Source: Salegentibacter flavus
Lineage (GTDB): Bacteria; Bacteroidota; Bacteroidia; Flavobacteriales; Flavobacteriaceae
DNA: 64,000 nucleotides
Assembly: GCF_900115145.1 (NCBI RefSeq)
Contig: NZ_FOVL01000002.1
Span: 213,041 to 277,040, forward strand
Direction of reading: 5' to 3'
Part shown: positions 57,469 to 64,000 of the stretch, in pieces
Layout of the letters: the number at the start of each line of letters is the position of its first letter
How positions within the stretch are numbered: position 1 is the first letter of the stretch
Position numbers and translations under genes: made by a program
The notes under the pieces: generated by a model
What the model was told of the DNA's origin: nothing
Seen by the model: only the letters and a program-made list of their open reading frames with translations
Databases searched by the model: none

Positions 57469-58217
57469 AAATAATTGTTTCTCCTCAATACCGGGACCGG
57501 AAAGATCAGATTTCCCATTTCATTGAAAACTTCAGCAATGAAGGAGATATCTTGGGAAAAGGGGATAGGAATACCATAAAGCTTTTTAATTTGGATGGGG
57601 AGAGAATAAATATTAAATCCTTTAAAGTTCCAAATTCAGTTAATAAAATAGTTTATCGTTTTTTTAGAAAATCCAAGGCTGAAAGATCCTTTTATTATGC
57701 CCAAATTTTAAGTAAGAAAGGTATTGGCACTCCAACCCCAATTGCCTACGCCGAGGAAACTACTGCTATTCAATTTTTAAGGAGTTACTATGTAAGCCAA
57801 CAGCTAAAGCCAGATCTTACCTTTAGGGAAATAAACCTTGAACAGGAAGGACATGAGGCTATCCTAAGAGCTTTTACGAGGTTTACTTTCTACCTTCACG
57901 AGCAGGAAGTGGAATTTCTGGATCATTCGCCGGGTAACACCTTAATTAAACTACATGGGGATGATTATGAATTCTTTCTGGTAGATCTAAATCGAATGAA
58001 TTTCGGCAAACTGAATTTCACCCAACGCATGATAAATTTCTCGCGCCTTACTCCAAATAGAGAGATGATAAGGATCATGGCAAATGAATATGCCTCGTTG
58101 ATCGATAAATCTGAAAACGAGGTTTTTGAAAAAATGTGGTTTTTCACAAACCAGTTTCAGGAAAAATTCAGAAGAAAAAAGAAACTAAAAAAGAAATTGA
58201 AATTCTGGAAAAAATAA
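57465..58217 (+). CDS. Lipopolysaccharide core kinase-like protein
   Basis: Kinase-fold protein of 250 residues related to Kdo/heptose kinases (WaaP, KdkA). Visible elements: the nucleotide lysine in INIKSFK near 48-54, the catalytic loop as HEQEVEFLDHSPGNTLIK near 142-159 (DHSPGN standing for HxDxxxxN) and the metal aspartate in FFLVDLNRMNF. The C-terminus is very Lys-rich. Translational coupling to the GT2 gene supports a role in phosphorylating LPS core sugars. Confidence 0.82.
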   Translation: MKIIVSPQYRDRKDQISHFIENFSNEGDILGKGDRNTIKLFNLDGERINIKSFKVPNSVNKIVYRFFRKSKAERSFYYAQILSKKGIGTPTPIAYAEETTAIQFLRSYYVSQQLKPDLTFREINLEQEGHEAILRAFTRFTFYLHEQEVEFLDHSPGNTLIKLHGDDYEFFLVDLNRMNFGKLNFTQRMINFSRLTPNREMIRIMANEYASLIDKSENEVFEKMWFFTNQFQEKFRRKKKLKKKLKFWKK

Positions 58218-58236
58218 GTTGCCAAAAAAATAATTT

Positions 58237-59286
58237 CTAAACCTTCTTCTTTTTTTGTTTGAACATCTTGTTTATTTTTCTCCTTCTTAGGAGCGGAAGT
58301 TTCCTTCTTTTGGGAACTCCATTTTCCTCGATGTATTGTTCCACCGCTTCCACCATTCTCCTGGCAGACTGCCCGTCGTTGTATGGGTGGTATTCCGCGA
58401 TCACAATTTTCCTCTTCTGCCTGAATTCATCTTTTTCTAAGTTTGCAACCACTCTTTCGGTAAGATCTGAATACTCTTTCTGATCGTCCCACAGAATTTC
58501 CTGGGAATTATTTCTATACGTGATAACTGGTTTGTCGAGTAAGAGAAATTCATAGACTACAGACGAAGTATCACTGATCATGATATCTGCCATCAGTAGG
58601 AATTTAACGATGTTGGGCTCTTCTTCAAAAACAATATTTTCTTTTTTGGCAGCAAGCGCTTTATATTGAGCGATAATTTCAGGAGCCATTAGGTCATGAA
58701 ACTTGATCACCACCAAGTACTCTTTATTTTCTGCAAGTTTCTCTATTTCTTTCAGCAGAAAAGGGGCAGAGGTAAGAGAAGGAGAAAAAGTAGGGGCGTA
58801 CAGTACCATTTTTGAAGCCGCGTGTTCTTCTAAGAGTTGCTTTTTTTCTGCTTCATATTTATTGGCATCCTTTCCGTAGATGTCGAGTTTGGGCCATCCG
58901 GTTTCGATGACCTCAAAATTCCGGTGTTTTAGTTTTAACTGGTTAAACCTTCGGGTAAAATATGGCCCCTGGGTGAGATAAAGGTCAAAATAATGACGTA
59001 TTTTGAAATGTCCTTTTTTCTCCCCTGCCAGTCCGTGGAAAATTTGCACTTTTACTCCGCGTAAATAGTGAGGCACCTCATTTCCCGGACACAGAATCGC
59101 ATCGCTTTCAAAGGAGGTTAACTCTTCCACATCAAACGTGTGGGGTTCGTTCTCAAAAGGAAATTTATCCGAAAGATTGGGAGTTAGAAACCACAAATAT
59201 TCATCTCCTCTTTCTTTCAGGTCCTGCATGATGGGCTTTAAAATTCCGAAGGCGTAAGGATTCTGGCAAAAGAGTGTAAATTTCAT
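58237..59286 (-). CDS. CDP-glycerol glycerophosphotransferase-family enzyme
   Basis: GT-B-like transferase using CDP-alcohol donors (TagB/TagF/LicD-neighbour family). Motifs: KVQIFHGLAGEKKGHF near 95, ETGWPKLD near 136, YAPTFSPSLTSAPF near 166, and ADIMISDTSSVVYEFLLLDKPVI near 243, which match the family. I chose ATG at 59286 (MKFTLFCQNPYAFG), one base after the neighbouring gene ends; an earlier ATG at 59313 would overlap it. In a Gram-negative it would decorate LPS or capsule with a phospho-alcohol. Confidence 0.85.
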   Translation of the reverse strand: MKFTLFCQNPYAFGILKPIMQDLKERGDEYLWFLTPNLSDKFPFENEPHTFDVEELTSFESDAILCPGNEVPHYLRGVKVQIFHGLAGEKKGHFKIRHYFDLYLTQGPYFTRRFNQLKLKHRNFEVIETGWPKLDIYGKDANKYEAEKKQLLEEHAASKMVLYAPTFSPSLTSAPFLLKEIEKLAENKEYLVVIKFHDLMAPEIIAQYKALAAKKENIVFEEEPNIVKFLLMADIMISDTSSVVYEFLLLDKPVITYRNNSQEILWDDQKEYSDLTERVVANLEKDEFRQKRKIVIAEYHPYNDGQSARRMVEAVEQYIEENGVPKRRKLPLLRRRKINKMFKQKKKKV

Positions 59287-59287
59287 A

Positions 59288-59968
59288 TTAGAACAAATTG
59301 TTTGCAGCTTCAAGATCTTCCTTAAAATCTACTTCCATGCACCTGAAATCTGAAATATCTACAGCCTTTATTTTTAGGCCGTCCTGTTCGATGGCCATTT
59401 CTATACCTTTTTCAAAGTAATCGTTGTCATCACAATTTTCAAGCTGCTTCAGGAATACCGGCATATCTGTTCTGGAGATAAAATTTATTCCTACAGCTTC
59501 CCCCAAGCCGTCTTTCACTTGTTTAGAAAGCTCGTCTATAAACCCGTTTTTTAAAGTGTATTTAACTTCTTCTTCAGCTACTCTAGAGGTATTGACGGAA
59601 ACAAAGGAATTCTTTTTTTCGATCTCCTGGTTTAAAACCGAAAAGAGTTCAACATCAAAAATTACATCGCCGTTAATCCACAGTACATCTTCATTGCGGT
59701 ATTTCTTCAGGGCCTTCAACAAACTTTTGGAGGTGTTGGTGGCATCAAAAAATTGATTGTAAATATAGGTGAGGTCGGGGAAACGTTCCATAATAAGGTC
59801 CTTCTTGAAACCTACGACCACAGAAATATCATGCTCATTAAAATTTTGCGACAAATTCTCCATCTGTCTTTCCATAATGCTTTTTCCTCCTTTTAAAGGG
59901 GTCAAAGGTTTTGGAAAAGGATTGCCCAGACGGGAACCAATACCTGCGGCTAAAATAATAATCTTCAT
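59288..59968 (-). CDS. LicC-like sugar/choline-phosphate nucleotidyltransferase
   Basis: Rossmann-like NTP transferase of 226 residues: IIILAAGIGSRLGNPFPKPL at 2-21 with the lysine of PKPL, INGDVIFD near 97-104 carrying the metal aspartate, and MEVDFKEDLEAANN at the end. The short length and wording resemble LicC/choline-phosphate cytidylyltransferases more than RmlA. Directly upstream of the CDP-alcohol transferase gene, so it plausibly makes its CDP-activated donor. Confidence 0.85.
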   Translation of the reverse strand: MKIIILAAGIGSRLGNPFPKPLTPLKGGKSIMERQMENLSQNFNEHDISVVVGFKKDLIMERFPDLTYIYNQFFDATNTSKSLLKALKKYRNEDVLWINGDVIFDVELFSVLNQEIEKKNSFVSVNTSRVAEEEVKYTLKNGFIDELSKQVKDGLGEAVGINFISRTDMPVFLKQLENCDDNDYFEKGIEMAIEQDGLKIKAVDISDFRCMEVDFKEDLEAANNLF

Positions 59969-59972
59969 AATG

Positions 59973-61052
59973 TTATTTTGTCCCCACTTTTTTCGTGGAG
60001 GTTATCTTTAAAAATTTATCAAGGGAGGCGAAAATAAGATTTGGTTCCAGTAGTTCATAATAACGTCCATTATTTTTTGTGATCTCTTTTTGGGAAAGAC
60101 CATGTAAAGCTGTACTGAAATCATTTAAATGTACCGAGACATTCCTTATGCCATCTTCGTAGATGCTCCAATTCTCTTTCTTGATTTGTGGCGAAAAGAT
60201 TGAAAAACTAGGGATGTCCATGGCTTTTGCCATATTAATAGCACCTCCTTCGTTACCTATTAAGGCATTGCAGTGGGCGGTGAGGGCGAGGAATTCTCTG
60301 AGGCTTTTTCCAAAAACATCCAGATGAATTCGTTTTTTGGTGTTGGGTGCACATAAATTATAGATTTCTTCCACTTCCTCTTTTTGCTTCGGAATATAAT
60401 TAAATAGAAAATCTGCCTGTGTGATTTTTGCGATTTCATCCAGTAGAATAGCCATAAATTCCGGGGGATAGGTCTTGTCTTTTGAACTTCCCAAAACTCC
60501 TATCATAAATAAAGAGTTTTCAGGATCAATTCCCGCGTTTGTAAGTTGTTTTTCAGCATCTGTCTTTTCCTCTTCGGTGAGATAGATCTTAGGCTTTAAT
60601 TCTGCCGGGAAATCTTTCCCTAATGCTTTTAACAATAACATCCTGTTCTCGACGGCCAACCCGGCATCTGTTTGGGGTTTATGGAGCTGTTTTTCAGTTT
60701 TAGTATAAAAATGAGCAGTGTACCATTTGTGATACGAGATACGAACAGGAGCTCTTGATGCTTTACTTATAATTCCCGTAGCAATCTTGGAATATACATC
60801 AATCACTACCTCATAATTTTCCTTTCTGATAAGTTTCAGGAAATTTAAAAAGTTTTGAGGTTTCCCATCTTCCTCGGGATTATAGGTGATTATCCGGTCT
60901 ATAAAAGGATTGTTTTCCACCACCGGTTTTGTGTGCGGATAAATTAAATAATGCAGCTCGGCTTCTGGATACTTCTTCCGAAGTGCTTCAAATAAGATTG
61001 AGGAAGTAAGTACATCCCCAATCATCTTTTGCTGTATTATGAGTATTTTCAT
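59973..61052 (-). CDS. Glycosyltransferase family 9 (heptosyltransferase-like)
   Basis: GT-B enzyme of the ADP-heptose LPS heptosyltransferase family. The N-terminus KILIIQQKMIGDVLTSSILF contains the GDV(L) acceptor motif; the C-terminal donor part has FMIGVLGSSKDKTYP near 183 and GNEGGAINMAKAMDIPSFSI near 273. 359 residues is normal. It stops 4 bases before the NTP-transferase gene. Confidence 0.9.
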   Translation of the reverse strand: MKILIIQQKMIGDVLTSSILFEALRKKYPEAELHYLIYPHTKPVVENNPFIDRIITYNPEEDGKPQNFLNFLKLIRKENYEVVIDVYSKIATGIISKASRAPVRISYHKWYTAHFYTKTEKQLHKPQTDAGLAVENRMLLLKALGKDFPAELKPKIYLTEEEKTDAEKQLTNAGIDPENSLFMIGVLGSSKDKTYPPEFMAILLDEIAKITQADFLFNYIPKQKEEVEEIYNLCAPNTKKRIHLDVFGKSLREFLALTAHCNALIGNEGGAINMAKAMDIPSFSIFSPQIKKENWSIYEDGIRNVSVHLNDFSTALHGLSQKEITKNNGRYYELLEPNLIFASLDKFLKITSTKKVGTK

Positions 61053-61065
61053 AGGCCCCTTCCAG

Positions 61066-61082
61066 CCTCCCCGAAAGGGAGG
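61066..61082. repeat. GC-rich hairpin, REP-like
   Basis: CCTCCC-CGAAA-GGGAGG, a perfect six-base stem in otherwise AT-rich DNA, just upstream of the GT9 start. With the hairpin at 61149 it frames the 118-base gap behind dapD. Confidence 0.55.
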
Positions 61083-61148
61083 AGTTAATATGTATTTAAT
61101 TTATTTAAGATTTCCAGACCATCTTTCATAAAATGAAGAATTAAAATT

Positions 61149-61161
61149 CCCCCTTCGGGGG
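61149..61161. repeat. GC-rich hairpin just downstream of dapD, REP-like
   Basis: CCCCC-TTC-GGGGG, followed by TTAGGGGGG, right after the dapD stop on the minus strand. The wording is that of a hairpin repeat widespread in flavobacterial intergenic DNA; here it could also act as a transcription attenuator. Confidence 0.55.
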
Positions 61162-61170
61162 TTAGGGGGG

Positions 61171-61986
61171 CTATACCGCTACATCATATTCTCTCAGGGC
61201 ATCGTTTAGAGAGGTTTTCTTATTTGTAGATTCTTTTCTTTTTCCAATAATAAGTGCACAGGGAACATTGTATTCTCCCGCAGGGAATTTTTTGGTATAA
61301 CTTCCTGGTATAACCACAGATCGTGCAGGAACTATTCCTTTCATTTCCTTTGGTTCGTCCCCAGTTACGTCTATGATCTTAGTGGAAGCGGTAAGCACTA
61401 CATTGGCACCAAGCACTGCTTCTTTTTCAACTTTTATGCCTTCAACAACTATGCTCCTGGATCCCAGGAAGGCATTGTCTTCAATAATCACAGGAGAAGC
61501 CTGGAGCGGTTCCAGAACGCCGCCAATTCCAACTCCTCCACTGAGGTGTACGTTCTTGCCAATTTGGGCACAACTTCCAACGGTGGCCCAGGTATCTACC
61601 ATAGTGCCTTCATCAACATAAGCGCCAATATTCACATAGCTTGGCATCAATATCACTCCGCTGGAGATATAGGCTCCGTGCCTTGCAACGGCATTGGGTA
61701 CCACACGAATTCCTTTTTCTTTATATCCCTTTTTTAGTGGAATCTTATCGTGGTATTCAAAAATACCGGCTTCTAAAGTTTCCATCTTCTGAATAGGAAA
61801 ATAAAGCACTACGCCCTTTTTCACCCATTCGTTAACCTGCCAGCCGTTTTTGGTAGGCTCGGCGGTTCTTAATTCTCCGGCGTCTAATAACGAGACAACT
61901 TCACGAATGGCTTTTATGGTTTCTGTATCTTTGAGTAAGTCCCGGTTTTTCCAGGCTGCGTTTATTTTCGCTTCTAATTGTTCCAT
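61171..61986 (-). CDS. dapD: Tetrahydrodipicolinate N-succinyltransferase
   Basis: Lysine/diaminopimelate pathway enzyme, a trimeric left-handed beta-helix. N-terminal helical domain from MEQLEAKINAAWKN, hexapeptide repeats from about 100 to 220 (VILMPSYVNIGAYVDEGTMV, SCAQIGKNVHLSGGVGIGGV), then the short C-terminal extension. I chose ATG at 61986 (271 residues); the frame runs further upstream but those residues do not belong to the family. Confidence 0.95.
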   Translation of the reverse strand: MEQLEAKINAAWKNRDLLKDTETIKAIREVVSLLDAGELRTAEPTKNGWQVNEWVKKGVVLYFPIQKMETLEAGIFEYHDKIPLKKGYKEKGIRVVPNAVARHGAYISSGVILMPSYVNIGAYVDEGTMVDTWATVGSCAQIGKNVHLSGGVGIGGVLEPLQASPVIIEDNAFLGSRSIVVEGIKVEKEAVLGANVVLTASTKIIDVTGDEPKEMKGIVPARSVVIPGSYTKKFPAGEYNVPCALIIGKRKESTNKKTSLNDALREYDVAV

Positions 61987-62027
61987 ATTCTGAAATTTTA
62001 AGCAAATATAAGGGCTTCGGGCTAAAT

Positions 62028-62060
62028 TTTGGCAGTAATGGATTATAAACATTACCTTTG
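62028..62060 (+). promoter_or_regulatory. Bacteroidetes-type promoter of ruvX
   Basis: TTTG at 62028-62031, 21-base spacer, TACCTTTG at 62053-62060: an exact match to TTTG(N17-23)TAnnTTTG. The ruvX ATG is at 62075. On the other strand TATATTTG (62003-62010 complement) is a -7 match for dapD. Confidence 0.7.
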
Positions 62061-62074
62061 CGCAAAATTGTGGA

Positions 62075-62482
62075 ATGGCACGTATTTTGGCTATAGACTA
62101 TGGAACTAAACGCACCGGGATAGCGGTAACCGATGAGCTTCAGATAATTGCATCAGGGCTCACTACCGTTAATACAAGGGAGCTTTTGCCTTTTCTTGAA
62201 AAATATTTCAGGGAAGAAAGCGTAGAGTTGGTTCTTGTGGGAGAGCCAAAACAGAAGGACGGTTCAGCATCTCAGAGCGAAGTTCATATTCAGGAGTTTT
62301 TAAAAGGTTTTTTTGAAAAGTTCCCCTCAATGCCTGTAAAAAGGGTGGATGAGGCCTTTACCTCAAAAATGGCCTTTCAAACAATGATAGACAGCGGATT
62401 GAAAAAAAAGAAGCGCAGAGACAAGGCATTAATCGACGAGATAAGTGCAACCATTATCCTGCAATCGTATTTATACAAATAA
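62075..62482 (+). CDS. ruvX: Putative pre-16S rRNA nuclease / Holliday junction resolvase-like protein (YqgF)
   Basis: RNase H-like fold of 135 residues. AIDYGTKRTGIAVTD at 6-20 carries the first catalytic aspartate; LVLVGEPKQKDGSAS, RVDEAFTSKMA and KRRDKALIDEISATIILQSYL carry the remaining conserved residues. The family matures 16S rRNA ends. It is followed by def on the same strand. Confidence 0.92.
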   Translation: MARILAIDYGTKRTGIAVTDELQIIASGLTTVNTRELLPFLEKYFREESVELVLVGEPKQKDGSASQSEVHIQEFLKGFFEKFPSMPVKRVDEAFTSKMAFQTMIDSGLKKKKRRDKALIDEISATIILQSYLYK

Positions 62483-62578
62483 ATTTTAAAAATGAATAGT
62501 GAATAATCATTATTGAGTAATCGATATTCTGCAGAAGTCTATCAGAATTTAAAAAATTAAAATATTCAATTAAATAGA

Positions 62579-63169
62579 ATGATTTTACCAATAGTAGCCT
62601 ACGGAGATCCGGTTTTAAGGAAGAAATGCAGAGAAATACCTGAAGATTATCCCAAGTTGAAGGAATTGATAGATAATATGTGGGAAACCATGTATAATGC
62701 TTATGGAGTTGGTCTTGCAGCTCCACAGGTAGGTGTTCCTATACGACTATTTATGATAGATCCGAGTCCGTTTGCTGAAGATGAAGAGTTGGAGGCTCAG
62801 GAGCGGGAACAGCTCAATAACCTCAAAAAAGTTTTTATCAATCCGAGAATTCTTGATGAAGAAGGGGATGAATGGGCTTTCAACGAAGGTTGCCTTAGTA
62901 TTCCCGAGATTAGGGAGGACGTATTCAGAAAACCGGTGATCACTATAGAATATCAGGATGAAGATTTTAAGAGTCACCGTGATACCTATTCTGGACTTGC
63001 TGCCAGAGTTATCCAACATGAATACGATCATATTGAAGGCATTCTCTTTACCGATAAGCTTTCCAGCCTTAAAAAGAGGCTTTTAAAAGGCAAACTCGCC
63101 AATATTTCTAAAGGAAAAATCAAGATCGATTATAAGATGCGTTTTCCTGATATGAAAAAAGGGAGGTAA
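62579..63169 (+). CDS. def: Peptide deformylase
   Basis: Removes the N-formyl group from new proteins. All three metal motifs are present: GVGLAAPQVG near 44-53, EGCLSIP near 103-109 (metal Cys) and HEYDHIEG near 150-157 (HEXXH). 196 residues with a basic C-terminus is normal for flavobacteria. Confidence 0.96.
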   Translation: MILPIVAYGDPVLRKKCREIPEDYPKLKELIDNMWETMYNAYGVGLAAPQVGVPIRLFMIDPSPFAEDEELEAQEREQLNNLKKVFINPRILDEEGDEWAFNEGCLSIPEIREDVFRKPVITIEYQDEDFKSHRDTYSGLAARVIQHEYDHIEGILFTDKLSSLKKRLLKGKLANISKGKIKIDYKMRFPDMKKGR

Positions 63170-63173
63170 AGAC

Positions 63174-63204
63174 TTTGATAATTTGTTCAGGCAGGTGATA
63201 TTTG
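63174..63204 (+). promoter_or_regulatory. Promoter candidate before the DUF5606 gene
   Basis: TTTG at 63174-63177 and GATATTTG (seven of eight matches to TAnnTTTG) at 63197-63204 with a 19-base spacer. The ATG is at 63228. Confidence 0.5.
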
Positions 63205-63227
63205 CCAGCCAAAATTGAAAACATACT

Positions 63228-63653
63228 ATGGGATTAGAGAAAATATTAGCAATATCAGGAAAACCAGGATTATATGAACTTACTGCCCAAAGTCGGGGTG
63301 GTTTTATAGTAAAATCTATTCCTGAAGGAAAAAAAATGGCGGTAAATATCCGTCATAATGTTAGTTTGTTAAGCGAAATTGCGATCTATACTTATACCGA
63401 AGAGGTGCCACTGGCAGATATTTTCGAAAAGATCAAAGAAAAAGAGGATGGGGGAGAAGCGATAAGTCCTAAATCCTCTAAGGCTGAGCTGGAAAAGTAT
63501 TTCGCCGAAATCCTTCCCGATTATGATGTAGATCGTGTTTATACAAGTGATATAAAAAAGATTTTTCAGTGGTATAACCTGCTTATCAAAAACGGATTTA
63601 CAGATTTCACCGATTCCGAAGAAGCAAAAGATAAAAAAAGCGAAGAAGAATAA
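63228..63653 (+). CDS. DUF5606-family protein
   Basis: 141 residues beginning MGLEKILAISGKPGLYELTA, a conserved Bacteroidetes protein usually located next to def. A beta-rich N-terminal part (about 1-75) is followed by a linker and a helical domain (about 85-130, YFAEILPDYDVDRVY). Function unknown; the acidic tail is low complexity. Confidence 0.85.
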   Translation: MGLEKILAISGKPGLYELTAQSRGGFIVKSIPEGKKMAVNIRHNVSLLSEIAIYTYTEEVPLADIFEKIKEKEDGGEAISPKSSKAELEKYFAEILPDYDVDRVYTSDIKKIFQWYNLLIKNGFTDFTDSEEAKDKKSEEE

Positions 63654-63682
63654 AAATTTCAATTCATAAAGGAAAAAAGAGG

Positions 63683-63708
63683 CCGTCTAAAAAGTAATTT
63701 TTGGGCGG
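63683..63708 (+). terminator. Terminator after the DUF5606 gene, overlapping the likely IS end
   Basis: CCGTCTAAAAA / TTTTTGGGCGG form an 11-pair stem with two G-T pairs and a GTAA loop, followed by a run of T. GAGGCCGTCTAAAAAGT (63679-63695) also resembles terminal inverted repeats of IS1182-type elements, so this site may be the boundary of the element at the right edge. Confidence 0.7.
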
Positions 63709-63797
63709 TTTTTTTCTTTTGTGTTATTTGATCTGTAGGCTCTGGTCAGTTTTTCCTGTTTTTTTAAGAATGAAAAATAGAAGTAGTATCTTTTCTC

Positions 63798-64000
63798 TTA
63801 GGCTATACTAAACTTCTTTAGGTTATGGGCCATTGCTATAAGCCCCATTTCGGTAGTTATTTTATCCATTCCCCGAAGCATAAACCTTTTGAAGCCCATA
63901 TTTTGCTTAATATTCCCAAAAACGGCCTCTACATCCCAGCACCTTCGCTTACGATGGGCAATTCCTTCTTCACTGAGTAGCAGGCGCTTTGCTTTTTTCT
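63798..64000 (-). mobile_element. IS1182-family transposase, 3' end (runs off the window)
   Basis: Minus-strand frame ending with TAA at 63798-63800. It reads RLLLSEEGIAHRKRRCWDVE, then AVFGNIKQNMGFKRFMLRG, then MDKITTEMGLIAMAHNLKKF, the classic IS1182 transposase C-terminus (HRKxRxxDVEPVFGxIKxNxGFxRFxLRG...HNxxK). The remaining, larger part lies beyond position 64000. The segment 63700-63797 is the non-coding tail of the element. Confidence 0.85.

Overview
The window is chromosomal DNA from a member of the Bacteroidetes, almost certainly a flavobacterium (Flavobacteriaceae). A gliding/type IX secretion (type B) sorting domain, flavobacterial housekeeping genes (menE, dapD-ruvX-def, a DUF5606 gene, EttA, CtaA), the lack of Shine-Dalgarno sequences, promoters of the TTTG...TAnnTTTG type and an IS1182-like element all agree. 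Composition is A+T-rich by eye (not counted). Genus cannot be fixed from sequence alone; marine or saline genera are plausible because of the Na+-type ATPase. No tRNA, rRNA or CRISPR array was seen.

Region 1 (1-1119): end of a menaquinone gene (menE-like). Region 2 (about 1120-26700): an accessory energy island. It starts with a complete nine-gene N-ATPase operon (atpDCQRBEFAG, 1743-8544) and a PLP aminotransferase. A graveyard follows (9934-10621): a frameshifted cation:proton antiporter fragment, the tail of an IS1595-type transposase and the first 38 codons of a D-lactate dehydrogenase-like gene. Then comes a mostly minus-strand run, read from 26659 down to 10622: a trehalose-6-phosphate phosphatase/beta-phosphoglucomutase fusion, a GH65 disaccharide phosphorylase, a P-type cation ATPase with a 185-residue acidic insert, a PfkB-type phosphofructokinase, phosphoglycerate mutase GpmI, PEP synthase, and a second P-type ATPase. 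A VIT1/CCC1 metal transporter sits on the opposite strand inside it. Taken together this looks like a module that releases hexose phosphate from trehalose or maltose by phosphorolysis, carries it through glycolytic steps to pyruvate (and formerly lactate), and spends or exchanges the ATP on three classes of cation pump.

Region 3 (26900-35200): ordinary chromosome: secreted M1 peptidase, biotin-dependent carboxylase beta subunit, a 59-residue membrane protein coupled to a DinB-like protein, EttA, DUF1456, DUF2254 and an Hsp20 chaperone. Region 4 (35295-41223): a compact amino-acid-to-ATP pathway: IorA, IorB, a LysN-type aminotransferase and a fused ADP-forming acyl-CoA synthetase, with a perfect inverted repeat that looks like a Crp/Fnr-type operator upstream of iorA.

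Region 5 (41232-55346): a secreted YGI-repeat protein broken by one in-frame stop, UvrB, a 917-residue T9SS-secreted PKD protein, an ABC-2 exporter pair, a conserved unknown with a faint kinase-like motif, a nucleoid-associated protein, a pRiA4b ORF-3-like protein, heme A synthase, CCA-adding enzyme and TsaC. Region 6 (55309-61052): surface glycan genes (GT4, GT2, a lipopolysaccharide-kinase-like protein, a CDP-glycerol-type phosphotransferase next to a LicC-like nucleotidyltransferase, GT9). Region 7 (61053-64000): dapD, ruvX, def, a DUF5606 gene, and the 3' end of an IS1182-family transposase running off the right edge.
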